A stretch of 56,525 nucleotides of DNA. Origin: CAYGTS01 sp964352905 (lineage in GTDB: Bacteria; Pseudomonadota; Gammaproteobacteria; JAHCLG01). The translations under genes and the position numbers were made by a program. This document shows, piece by piece, positions 43,830 to 51,776 of this stretch (the first letter of the stretch is position 1; each line of letters begins with the position of its first letter). The notes under the pieces are model-generated. The model saw only the letters and a program-made list of their open reading frames with translations. It searched no databases and was not told the origin of the DNA. Location: assembly GCA_964352905.1 (NCBI GenBank), contig CAYGTS010000002.1, positions 1-56,525 of the forward strand, given 5' to 3'.

Positions 43830-43949
43830 GTAACTATTCACCCTGTAGATGGGAACGCCCTGATCACCCCTTATCAAGAGGACTGGTGTTTTGATCACCA
43901 AATCTGAACGTTCCCGGTAACTTCAGCTTCAAATTTACTAAATAGTTAC
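43830..43949. mobile_element. Family A repeat with alternative core (A11), 120 bp
   Basis: The tips are GTAACTATTCA and TAAATAGTTAC. Exact 8-bp duplications GAATTATT lie at 43822-43829 and 43950-43957. The core CGCCCTGATCACCCCTTATC and GAGGACTGGTG is a diverged form of that in A9. It provides the stop codon of the exported-protein gene to its right. Confidence 0.94.
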
Positions 43950-44419
43950 GAATTATTAGTTAACAATGTTGTTATAGGATGAGCACTCTGATTTTGCATA
44001 ACAGAAACAAGATAGGATGAAACGCTACAACTGGCAAGCTTAACTTCCAAATAATCCTTTGAATCTTGTAAAGCTACGATGTCAGGATGAGGACGAGGAT
44101 GATATTCTTTATAATGTTTTAATTCTAGTACACAGAGCTCTTTCCCATTTACGGGGTTAATTTTAACATTAAGTCTTGAATTATAATCGCAATTACCACC
44201 TTTTGAATCTTGATCATATTTGATGGAGATAGTTTGGTGAGGCCCAATTGATTTTGGTACAGAATATTTACCATTATGCACGCATCTTTGCCCAACTTTT
44301 TTTAAATTAAATGTGAGGTTAGTATTATTTCTTAATTCAAAAGAATACCAGGGGCTGGCATATGTGGCGGTAGTAAGGAATAAAGAAAAAACGGGGATGA
44401 GAATATTTTTAATTTGCAT
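43946..44419 (-). CDS. Exported hypothetical protein
   Basis: A 157-residue protein. The signal peptide QIKNILIPVFSLFLTTATYA precedes a mature part starting SPWYSFEL. It is probably a beta-sandwich with four or five cysteines (QRCVHNG, GGNCDYN, ELCVLEL, LASCSVS). ATG 44419 is preferred because GGAAAG lies upstream. The TAA comes from repeat A11; joining the flanks would give the codon TCT and TAA in place of TCG and TAA, so the protein is unchanged. No family was recognised. Confidence 0.68.
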   Translation of the reverse strand: MQIKNILIPVFSLFLTTATYASPWYSFELRNNTNLTFNLKKVGQRCVHNGKYSVPKSIGPHQTISIKYDQDSKGGNCDYNSRLNVKINPVNGKELCVLELKHYKEYHPRPHPDIVALQDSKDYLEVKLASCSVSSYLVSVMQNQSAHPITTLLTNNS

Positions 44420-44574
44420 ACGAACTTTCCTTTTATTGTTTCTATAAAATGTTAAGTTGCCTAAAAGCAGCTTGTGCATGTGCTACTGTTATACATGCAT
44501 GCATGTCAAGGCTTAATTTTTCCTCTTCTCGCCCTAAAAAATGGAACGCATTTATTGGTAAGCCTATTAAATTA

Positions 44575-44624
44575 ATTGACTAATCAGTCAATATTGGTTA
44601 TTATAGTAACTAACTAATCAGTTA
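44575..44624 (+). promoter_or_regulatory. Promoter with two TetR-type operators before the VOC-like gene
   Basis: Box 1, ATTGACTAATCAGTCAAT (44575-44592), overlaps a -35 box TTGACT (44576-44581). A -10 box TATTAT (44599-44604) follows at 17 bp. Box 2, TAACTAATCAGTTA (44611-44624), lies just past the -10 box. Both share the core ACTAATCAGT with centres 34 bp apart. The pattern suggests repression by a dimeric, probably TetR-family regulator; no such gene is in the window. Confidence 0.7.
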
Positions 44625-44645
44625 ATTTAAAGTGAGCGCTGAAAA

Positions 44646-45035
44646 ATGAATTTCAAAACAAAAGGTTATCAATTTCATCATGTTGGCATACCCATCACAG
44701 AAAAAAGAACGGGTGAAAAATATAGTTCTACTTTTAAAATGTATACATCTGGTGGTGAAAATGAAGTTTTTCGCATTCAATATCACCGCTTCGAACCAGA
44801 TTCTCCTTTACATCCTTTGATTCAGACTAAAACACACGTCGCCTTTAAAGTAGCATCGATTACAGAGGCAATTAAAGGTAAGCAATTGTTGTTAGATCCC
44901 TATTTTCCATTCCCAGGATTTAAAGTAGCAATCATTGAAGAGCAAGGCATGCCAATTGAATTTATTGAAACGGATTTAAGTGAAGATGAAATTTGGAATG
45001 GTTCCAAAGAAAATACTATGATTTATCCAGATTAA
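44646..45035 (+). CDS. VOC-superfamily (glyoxalase/dioxygenase-like) protein
   Basis: A 129-residue protein with metal-site-like positions His in FHHVGIPI, His in THVAFKV and Glu in IEFIET. This pattern fits the VOC fold. The substrate is unknown. Its 3' end overlaps trmL on the other strand by 20 bases. The paired operators upstream suggest induction by a small molecule. Confidence 0.7.
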   Translation: MNFKTKGYQFHHVGIPITEKRTGEKYSSTFKMYTSGGENEVFRIQYHRFEPDSPLHPLIQTKTHVAFKVASITEAIKGKQLLLDPYFPFPGFKVAIIEEQGMPIEFIETDLSEDEIWNGSKENTMIYPD

Positions 45036-45483
45036 AATCCAATTGCCGCCAGGCCTCATACAAAACAATCGCAGTGGCATTGGATAAGTTTAAACTGCGT
45101 GATGAGGGATGCATTGGGATTTTAATGACTTGAGTAATACTGTCGTGAGTAAGAATGTCATTCGGCAAACCGCGGGTTTCAGGGCCCATTAATAAAATAT
45201 CGTTGGCTTGAAAGGTCACATCACTGTAATACGATTCACCTTTAGTGGAGCAGGCAAAAATACGTTGTGAAGATCGTGCGTTTACAAAAGAATCAAAATT
45301 CTCGAAGAGATTAATTTTAGCTGCTTCATGATAATCTAATCCGGCACGACGCATTTTTTTATCATCTAGTTCAAAGGCAAGCGGTTTAATTAAATTTAAG
45401 CGCGCACCAGAATTAGCACATAACCGGATGATATTACCGGTATTGGGTGGAATTTCAGGTTGATATAGCGTAACTTCTAGCAT
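45016..45483 (-). CDS. trmL: tRNA (cytidine/uridine-2'-O)-methyltransferase TrmL
   Basis: A 155-residue SPOUT methyltransferase with LYQPEIPPNTGNIIRLCAN, MGPETRGLP and IPMHPSSRSLNLSNA, the knot motifs that bind SAM. It methylates the ribose of wobble position 34 in tRNA-Leu. It starts in the last base of the mlaA stop. Confidence 0.95.
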   Translation of the reverse strand: MLEVTLYQPEIPPNTGNIIRLCANSGARLNLIKPLAFELDDKKMRRAGLDYHEAAKINLFENFDSFVNARSSQRIFACSTKGESYYSDVTFQANDILLMGPETRGLPNDILTHDSITQVIKIPMHPSSRSLNLSNATAIVLYEAWRQLDFNLDKS

Positions 45484-46262
45484 CAGCCATTACTATCTAG
45501 GTCAATGCCTTTTAAAATATCATCATCGCTTCCAGCAGTACTTGTATTCTCATTGGCATGGTTCGCAGCAGTTGTATGATCATTTTGTGCAATTTGTTGT
45601 TGGCGTTTTTGAATATAAGCATTACGGAAAAACACATACTGATCGAGGGCGGCAGTATCAGCCACACCTTCTACGCTTAACAGTGACGCACGATAATTCA
45701 CGGCAGCTAGACTCAATAAGCCCCAACGCCATTGCCAATCAATATGCGGGAATATGGTAAATGCATAGTAATCTATAAAGATGCTAGGTGCATCACGCAC
45801 GGTGGTTGATCCAATAAAAGGTAATACTAAATAAGTTGATTTCTTCCAACCCCAACGTGCCAAGGTTAAACCAAAATCTTCTTTATGATGAGGTAAACCT
45901 ATTTGTGTGGCCACATCAAAAATACCACCAATACCAACAAACGAGTTAAAAGCAAAGCGCCAGGCATCAGAGGTGGCTTGCAATAATTTAAGCTGTAGTA
46001 CATCATTGGCAATCGTTGGTAATTCATTTAAATTGCTAAAGACATTGGTCACGCCGCGGCAGATTTGCCAGGGGGTCACTTTTTTATACAATTCAGCAAC
46101 AGGTTTTAGAAAGACTTGATCAACATCATGATTAAACAGGAATGCTTCACGATTAAAACGTTCAAAAGGATCATTAGGATCAACTTTAGTTGCATGAGTG
46201 GTAGCACAGCCGCTAAGTAGTAGCACGCTTAACAGAAGATTTTGGAAAATTTTTTTAATCAT
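45483..46262 (-). CDS. mlaA: Outer membrane lipid-asymmetry lipoprotein MlaA (VacJ)
   Basis: A 259-residue lipoprotein with lipobox LLSGC (Cys near residue 19). It carries DPNDPFERFNREAFLFNHDV, PVAELYKKVTPWQICRGVTN and LPFIGSTTVRDAPS, typical of MlaA. It removes phospholipids from the outer leaflet and passes them to MlaC. Its Shine-Dalgarno GAGG is part of the remnant repeat B6 that lies directly before the start codon. Confidence 0.94.
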   Translation of the reverse strand: MIKKIFQNLLLSVLLLSGCATTHATKVDPNDPFERFNREAFLFNHDVDQVFLKPVAELYKKVTPWQICRGVTNVFSNLNELPTIANDVLQLKLLQATSDAWRFAFNSFVGIGGIFDVATQIGLPHHKEDFGLTLARWGWKKSTYLVLPFIGSTTVRDAPSIFIDYYAFTIFPHIDWQWRWGLLSLAAVNYRASLLSVEGVADTAALDQYVFFRNAYIQKRQQQIAQNDHTTAANHANENTSTAGSDDDILKGIDLDSNG

Positions 46263-46263
46263 A

Positions 46264-46317
46264 CTGCCTCAAATGTGATCGCTCTTGAGTGATTCAAGGT
46301 CACATGGGGAATTACTG
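46264..46317. mobile_element. Remnant family B repeat, one end (B6)
   Basis: It runs from CTGCCTCAAATGTGATCGC to the tip GGGGAATTACTG and corresponds to one end of B5 (34627-34678). The other half and the duplications are gone. It codes the C terminus and stop of the DUF1015 gene and gives GAGG before mlaA. Confidence 0.8.
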
Positions 46318-47555
46318 TCATCATCCAGGCTTAAGCAAACCAAACCATCTGCTAGCTTGGGTTCAAACCAAGTGGATTTAGGAGGCATTATATTGCCTTT
46401 ATCAGCAATTGTCATTAAATCATCGATGCGTGTTGGGTATAAACTAATTGCTAATGCGGCTTCACCGGCATCCACCGCTTTAGTCATGTTTGCAATACTA
46501 TTTAGGCCACCGATAAAATTAACACGCTGATCTTTGCGTGAATCCTGAATGCCAAGCAGATCATTAAACAGGTATTTTTCAACTAAGCTAACATCGAGGT
46601 TGGCAATCATATTACCAGCTTGGTAACAGTTTGGCTTAAATCTTAATGAATACCAGCAGCTTGCAAGATAAAGCCCAATTTCACCGGCTTGCTGAGGATA
46701 CACAGGATCCGCACATTCTTTTAGATCGCCACATTGCTGCAATTTGGCAAGAAACTGCTCAGAGTTTAAGTCGTATAAATCAGAAACGATACGATTGTAA
46801 CTTAAGATGCGCAGTTGACTCGCTGGAAATAACACACTTAAAAAATAATGATGCGGCGCATGGTGTTGTTTCATCGTTTTATCACGCTTTGCCGCAACAA
46901 TACTGGCGGCAGCGCTGCGGTGATGACCATCAGCAATGTATAATGTATCCAGCTGGTTATAAAGTTGATTGAGTTGTTTAATACTATCGAGATCATTAAT
47001 ACACCAGAACTCATGTTGAACTTGATTTTCATCCGTGACATTCACGAGCGGTTTTTGTTGTGATAATTTCGCGATTAAGGTATTAATTTCAGTATTATCG
47101 CGATGTGCTAATAAGACCGGTGATGTTTGCGCATTAATTGAAGATAAATGTTTAACGCGATCTTCTTCTTTATCATGGCGAGTTAATTCATGTTTACGCA
47201 CTTGATTTTTGTTATAGGCTTCAACTGAAACCGCAGCAATCAACCCAGTTTGTTGGTGATCGTGTGTGCCCAGGCGATATAAATAGAAACAAGGCTCAGG
47301 ATCTTGTTGCAAAATACCATCGCTCAACAGTTTGCGGTAATTTTCCATGCCTTTAGCATAAACTTGCGCATCGTATTGATCGACTTCTAGGGGTAAATCA
47401 ATTTCAGGTTTTGAAATATGCAAAAAACTTAATGGTGCATTATGCGCAAGTTCATAGGCTTGCGCACGGCTTACCACATCGTAAGGTGGTGCAAGCAAGT
47501 CTTGCGCATACTTTGGTTGTGGGCGAATTGCGGAAAAAGGATTAATGAGACTCAT
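46269..47555 (-). CDS. DUF1015 family protein
   Basis: A 428-residue protein of the DUF1015 family; PFSAIRPQPKYAQDLLAPPYDVV, FYLYRLG and IADGHHRSAAA are typical. Its activity is not known to me. ATG 47555 (MSLINPF) is preferred over an in-frame TTG upstream. It overlaps the preceding bPH2 gene by 14 bases. About the last 15 residues (SNSPCDLESLKSDHI) are read from repeat B6, so the native end is replaced. Confidence 0.85.
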   Translation of the reverse strand: MSLINPFSAIRPQPKYAQDLLAPPYDVVSRAQAYELAHNAPLSFLHISKPEIDLPLEVDQYDAQVYAKGMENYRKLLSDGILQQDPEPCFYLYRLGTHDHQQTGLIAAVSVEAYNKNQVRKHELTRHDKEEDRVKHLSSINAQTSPVLLAHRDNTEINTLIAKLSQQKPLVNVTDENQVQHEFWCINDLDSIKQLNQLYNQLDTLYIADGHHRSAAASIVAAKRDKTMKQHHAPHHYFLSVLFPASQLRILSYNRIVSDLYDLNSEQFLAKLQQCGDLKECADPVYPQQAGEIGLYLASCWYSLRFKPNCYQAGNMIANLDVSLVEKYLFNDLLGIQDSRKDQRVNFIGGLNSIANMTKAVDAGEAALAISLYPTRIDDLMTIADKGNIMPPKSTWFEPKLADGLVCLSLDDDSNSPCDLESLKSDHI

Positions 47556-48009
47556 GAGGACCAAGCTGCTCTATTTGTTCTTGCACTTGGCGGCGAAATT
47601 GTAAAGGATCAGCAATGATACTGAATTGATCACGTGTACCACCAGTGCCAACGATGATGATGCTACCATAATTGAATAGCCGGCCTAAAATACTTTGATC
47701 CACTTGAATGCCTTCAACTTTTTGTAGAAAAGTTTCAACGGATTGGCGGCGAATAAAACCTATTTTCACCAAGACGCGTTTGTTGGTTAAGGCAAATTCT
47801 GAGGTTTTATAGCGAATAACCGAATGTAAAAAATCATAAAGGCCAACGATTAAAGTAATTACCCCCGCAAGTGCAATCATTTCATGTTGGGCCAGTAAGA
47901 CAATTGATAAAATAAACCAAAATAGGCTAGATAAAAAAATTACCCAATGCGTGTGGGTGCGATAAAGAACATGCTCATTCGCTAATAAATGGTTATCAAT
48001 ATAGCTCAT
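47542..48009 (-). CDS. Membrane protein with bacterial PH-like domain (bPH2)
   Basis: A 155-residue protein. Two hydrophobic segments (WVIFLSSLFWFILSIVLLAQ and MIALAGVITLIVGLYDFLHS) are followed by a bPH2 domain with EFALTNKRVLVKIGFI and TFLQKVEGIQVDQSILGRLF, typical of YdbS/YdbT-like proteins of unknown function. It starts the gene run bPH2-DUF1015-mlaA-trmL. Confidence 0.85.
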   Translation of the reverse strand: MSYIDNHLLANEHVLYRTHTHWVIFLSSLFWFILSIVLLAQHEMIALAGVITLIVGLYDFLHSVIRYKTSEFALTNKRVLVKIGFIRRQSVETFLQKVEGIQVDQSILGRLFNYGSIIIVGTGGTRDQFSIIADPLQFRRQVQEQIEQLGPHESH

Positions 48010-48100
48010 ATTAGATTACACCGTGTTGAATTGTTCTCATTGTAAGTTGTCCTCGTGGTGAATGCAATGTTGCGCAATCAGTATAATACTAAGGTGGTTA

Positions 48101-48278
48101 GTAACTGCTCGCCCCTTTAGCTTGCTGTTTACCAAGAACGTTCAGATTTGGCGATAAAAATGGCGAAAATATTTTTGAGAAAGCGCAGTTTATGCGTTAT
48201 AAATGAGCATTTCGATAAAAGATTTTCGCCGTTTTTAGCCCAAAGATGGACGTTCCCCGCTACGGAGTGAGCAGTTAC
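48101..48278. mobile_element. Family A repeat (A12), full length, 178 bp
   Basis: The tips are GTAACTGCTCG and TGAGCAGTTAC. Exact 8-bp duplications GGTGGTTA lie at 48093-48100 and 48279-48286. The arms carry TGGCG and CGCCG, a pair that works as U-G in RNA. Confidence 0.95.
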
Positions 48279-48286
48279 GGTGGTTA

Positions 48287-48341
48287 TTCTCGCTGTTTTT
48301 AGCCCAAAGATAAGCGTTCCCTGCTAAAGGGGAGATTACGG
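48287..48341. mobile_element. Partial family A repeat (A13)
   Basis: The stretch CGCTGTTTTTAGCCC, a diverged AAAGATAAGCGTTCCC and a decayed tip GGGGAGATTACG follow A12 directly. Only the right half remains. With A12 it fills the 390 bases between the bPH2 and membrane protein genes; an 18-bp inverted repeat CGCTGATGATAATCAGCG (48361-48378) is the only other feature there. Confidence 0.65.
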
Positions 48342-48402
48342 GTGTTGACAAGCTAAAGTTCGCTGATGATAATCAGCGCTCATGGTAGTTATGAGAAGAA
48401 AG

Positions 48403-49515
48403 ATGAGTAAGGAACAAGTCGTTCTTACAGAAGTGGCTCTTGCAGGCGATGTGGTTTTTTTTACTGGTATGGCATTGCTAACCATTGCTGATGTTGATGC
48501 AATTCCTCGTATACCGAACGAGCTTGGCGTTGTTATTAGCTTGTTTGCTTTGTGTAATTCGCTTTATCAAAGTATTACTTTTTATTTACAGGCAAAAGAA
48601 GCAGATCAAAAAGTACAAGATGACAAGCAGTATCAATACCAACATAATTTGCGTTCTATTTTGTTGGGGATATTACTATTTTTTATTGCTCTTGCGACAT
48701 TTGCCTCACTATTTCTTGGTATATTAGCTGGATTTTTAATTTTAGCTAATCAAGGCTTAAAAAAATGTAATATTCATTTACCTGTGGTCACTTTTATCTG
48801 TCTTGGGGCTGTGTTTGCGTTTGCAAGCTGTGTGAGTTTAGTGAAATATTTACGCACGTATATTCCGTCATTGTATCGTAAAGCGATGACAAAGATTGAA
48901 ATTACCACGCAAACTGATTTAGATAGAGCAGAAATAATAAAAAATAATTTTAAAATAGAACATACTGCTAAAGATGTTGCATTTTTAGGGCAATTTCTCA
49001 TGACAGTTGCTGTTTATACTTTAATTTTACCACCGATTGTTGGTACTTGTGTTGGTGTGATATTAGGCGCTTTACATGTTTATTTAAATCGTAATGTGTT
49101 CCGTAACTTGTCTGCTAAATTTTATCAGCCAGATCCAGCAAGCCATGCCGTAGATCCCAAAAAGCCCTTAACAACAAAAGAAAAACAATTTATTAAACTA
49201 ACGAGTTTGAATGTCGTTAATTCTATACATGGCTTTGTGAGTGGATTAGTAAAGTTCCTTGCTTTAGCACGCTATTTTTTAGTAGCTATTCCCACGCCCT
49301 TTACTATCATGGTTGGTGTTATCTGCTATTTTGGTGGTATGTTGGCAGGGATGATCAACAATCATCAAAGCTTGGCTAACACACTGAAGGGGACAGGATC
49401 TTCTCCTGCTACGATATTTGCTAAATGCAAGTCATGCTTATTTTCAAAACCGCGCAATGAAAGTGTTTCTGTTACTACGCTTGCAGCCTCCGTACCACCT
49501 TCACCATCGTTTTAG
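48403..49515 (+). CDS. Multi-spanning membrane protein, unknown function
   Basis: About 370 residues with roughly eight hydrophobic segments. Two stretches look alike: GDVVFFTGMALLTIADVDAI and the segment after it resemble KDVAFLGQFLMTVAVYTLIL and what follows, with further similarity near residue 290, which suggests an internally repeated two-helix unit. ATG 48403 follows GAGAAGAAAG; ATGs at 48382 and 48391 are in frame. No family was recognised. The Ser/Pro-rich end (ASVPPSPSF) is probably cytoplasmic. Convergent with parC, 5 bases apart. Confidence 0.65.
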   Translation: MSKEQVVLTEVALAGDVVFFTGMALLTIADVDAIPRIPNELGVVISLFALCNSLYQSITFYLQAKEADQKVQDDKQYQYQHNLRSILLGILLFFIALATFASLFLGILAGFLILANQGLKKCNIHLPVVTFICLGAVFAFASCVSLVKYLRTYIPSLYRKAMTKIEITTQTDLDRAEIIKNNFKIEHTAKDVAFLGQFLMTVAVYTLILPPIVGTCVGVILGALHVYLNRNVFRNLSAKFYQPDPASHAVDPKKPLTTKEKQFIKLTSLNVVNSIHGFVSGLVKFLALARYFLVAIPTPFTIMVGVICYFGGMLAGMINNHQSLANTLKGTGSSPATIFAKCKSCLFSKPRNESVSVTTLAASVPPSPSF

Positions 49516-49520
49516 AAAAA

Positions 49521-51776
49521 TCACTCAGCATTCACTGCCAAGCGATCAACGCTTTGATAACCGCGTGGTAATTTATGACCACGTTGCGCACGTTCACCTT
49601 GGTAATGTTCTAAATCAGCGAGCTTAACACTCATATGGCGTTTGCCTGAATAAATGGTTAATTTATCGGCCTCACCTAAAATAGCAATATCGATCACATA
49701 TTCTTCACGGCTCGTAATTTTTGCGGGAGGAATGCCAATAATTTTATTGCCTTTACCCTTATTTAACTGCGGTAAATCAGCAATTGGAAAGACTAATAAA
49801 CGGCCATCGTTAGTCGCTACCGCAAGATATTGTGTTTCAAGATCAGTCACAATTTTGGGTGGTAAGACAATACTATTTGCAGGTGGTTTAATCACGGCCT
49901 TACCGTTACGATTTTTACAATATAATTCGCTTAGTGGTACAACAAAACCATAACCGGCATCACTTGCTAATAAAATTAATTGATCGCTATGACCAGCTAT
50001 TACACCCACAAAATGGCTGCCCGCAGGCGGCGCTAATTTGGTGGTTAAGGGTTCACCTTGGCCACGCGCAGATGGTAAGCCATGATTGCTTAATGAATAA
50101 CTGCGCCCGGTTGAATCAACAAAAACCGATTGTTCATTGCTTTTGCCAGGAGCGGTCATTAATAAATCATCACCGCTACGATAATTTAAATTACTCGCAT
50201 CAACCTCATGGCCTTTGGCCGCTCTTACCCAACCTTTTTTCGATAACACAATTGTGACAGGTTCGGTGGGTAAGACTTCAGTCTCACTCATGGCGCTTGC
50301 TGCTTCTCGTTCAATAATTTTGCTGCGGCGTTTATCGGCAAATTTATCACAGTCTTCTTGAATTTCTTGTTTAACTAGATTTTTTAAACGTGTGGCGGAT
50401 TTTAAGGTTTTTTCAAGGGTATCGCGTTCTTGATCGAGTTCAGCTTGTTCGGTGCGAATTTTAAACTCTTCTAATTTTGCTAAATGCCGCAATTTCATTT
50501 CTAAAATTGCTTCAGCTTGGCGATCGCTTAATTTAAACTTTTTCATTAAACTGGCTTTAGGATCTTCGTCATGACGAATAATAGCAATCACTTCATCAAT
50601 ATTTAAAAAGGCAATTAATAAGCCCTCTAAAATGTGTAAACGATCGAGTACTTTTTCTAAACGATATTGCAAACGACGTGTAACAGTGTTTTTACGAAAT
50701 TCTAACCATTCCGTTAAAATTGTTAGTAAATTTTTAACCGCAGGACGGCCATCTAAACCAATCATATTTAAATTAACACGATAGGTTTTTTCAAGATCGG
50801 TGGTTGCAAATAAATGTGCCATCAGTTTTTCAACATCAACGCGATTGGAACGCGGTTCAATGACTAAGCGTGTTGGGTTTTCGTGATCGGATTCATCACG
50901 CAAATCTTCCACCATCGGTAATTTTTTCTCGATCATTTGTTTGGCAATTTGCTCTAAAATTTTTGCGCCAGAAACTTGGTGTGGTAAGGCTGTAATAACA
51001 ATATTTTCATCTTCTTTGTTATAAACTGCACGCATGCGAACAGAACCGGTGCCATGTTTATACATTTCTTTAATATCAGCACGGGGTGTAATAATTTCTG
51101 CCGCAGTCGGGTAATCTGGGCCTTTAATAAATTTAAAGACATCGGTTATTTTGCAATCAGGATTATCTAAAATATGAATGCAGGCATCACAGACTTCTTT
51201 TAAATTATGCGGTGGAATATCAGTGGCCATGCCAACTGCAATACCCGTCGTTGGATTTAATAAGACATTCGGCAAACGCGCCGGTAAAATCGCAGGTTCA
51301 TCTAATGTACCATCAAAATTAGCCACCCAATCCACAGTACCTTGGCCTAATTCCTTTAATAATACATCAGCATAAGCGGATAATTTGGCTTCAGTATAAC
51401 GCATCGCAGCGAAAGACTTGGGATCATCTGGCGATCCCCAATTACCTTGTCCCATAATCAAAGGATAACGATAAGAAAAGTCTTGCGCCATAATGACCAT
51501 AGCTTCATAACAGGCAGTTTCACCATGCGGATGAAACTTACCTAACACATCACCGATAGTACGTGCCGATTTTTTAAATTTAGCAACTGATTTTAAGCCA
51601 AGTTCACTCATGGCATAAACTATGCGGCGTTGCACGGGTTTTAAGCCGTCTCCAATATTCGGCAGTGCGCGATCTAAAATGACAAACATTGAATAATCAA
51701 GGTAGGCTTTTTCTGAAAAAACTTTTAAGGGGATTGTTTCAATACCATTATCGAACGTTATAACATCATCTGTCAT
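49521..51776 (-). CDS. parC: DNA topoisomerase IV subunit A
   Basis: A 751-residue protein, one less than E. coli ParC. The catalytic Tyr is in SFAAMRYTEA (Tyr127). The breakage-reunion domain is followed by a coiled coil and a beta-pinwheel C-terminal domain. With ParE it decatenates daughter chromosomes. The quinolone-site segment reads HPHGETACYEA, with Thr87 where E. coli has Ser80, while Glu91 (E84) is kept. The ATG follows the parE stop directly (TAGATG). Confidence 0.96.
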   Translation of the reverse strand: MTDDVITFDNGIETIPLKVFSEKAYLDYSMFVILDRALPNIGDGLKPVQRRIVYAMSELGLKSVAKFKKSARTIGDVLGKFHPHGETACYEAMVIMAQDFSYRYPLIMGQGNWGSPDDPKSFAAMRYTEAKLSAYADVLLKELGQGTVDWVANFDGTLDEPAILPARLPNVLLNPTTGIAVGMATDIPPHNLKEVCDACIHILDNPDCKITDVFKFIKGPDYPTAAEIITPRADIKEMYKHGTGSVRMRAVYNKEDENIVITALPHQVSGAKILEQIAKQMIEKKLPMVEDLRDESDHENPTRLVIEPRSNRVDVEKLMAHLFATTDLEKTYRVNLNMIGLDGRPAVKNLLTILTEWLEFRKNTVTRRLQYRLEKVLDRLHILEGLLIAFLNIDEVIAIIRHDEDPKASLMKKFKLSDRQAEAILEMKLRHLAKLEEFKIRTEQAELDQERDTLEKTLKSATRLKNLVKQEIQEDCDKFADKRRSKIIEREAASAMSETEVLPTEPVTIVLSKKGWVRAAKGHEVDASNLNYRSGDDLLMTAPGKSNEQSVFVDSTGRSYSLSNHGLPSARGQGEPLTTKLAPPAGSHFVGVIAGHSDQLILLASDAGYGFVVPLSELYCKNRNGKAVIKPPANSIVLPPKIVTDLETQYLAVATNDGRLLVFPIADLPQLNKGKGNKIIGIPPAKITSREEYVIDIAILGEADKLTIYSGKRHMSVKLADLEHYQGERAQRGHKLPRGYQSVDRLAVNAE

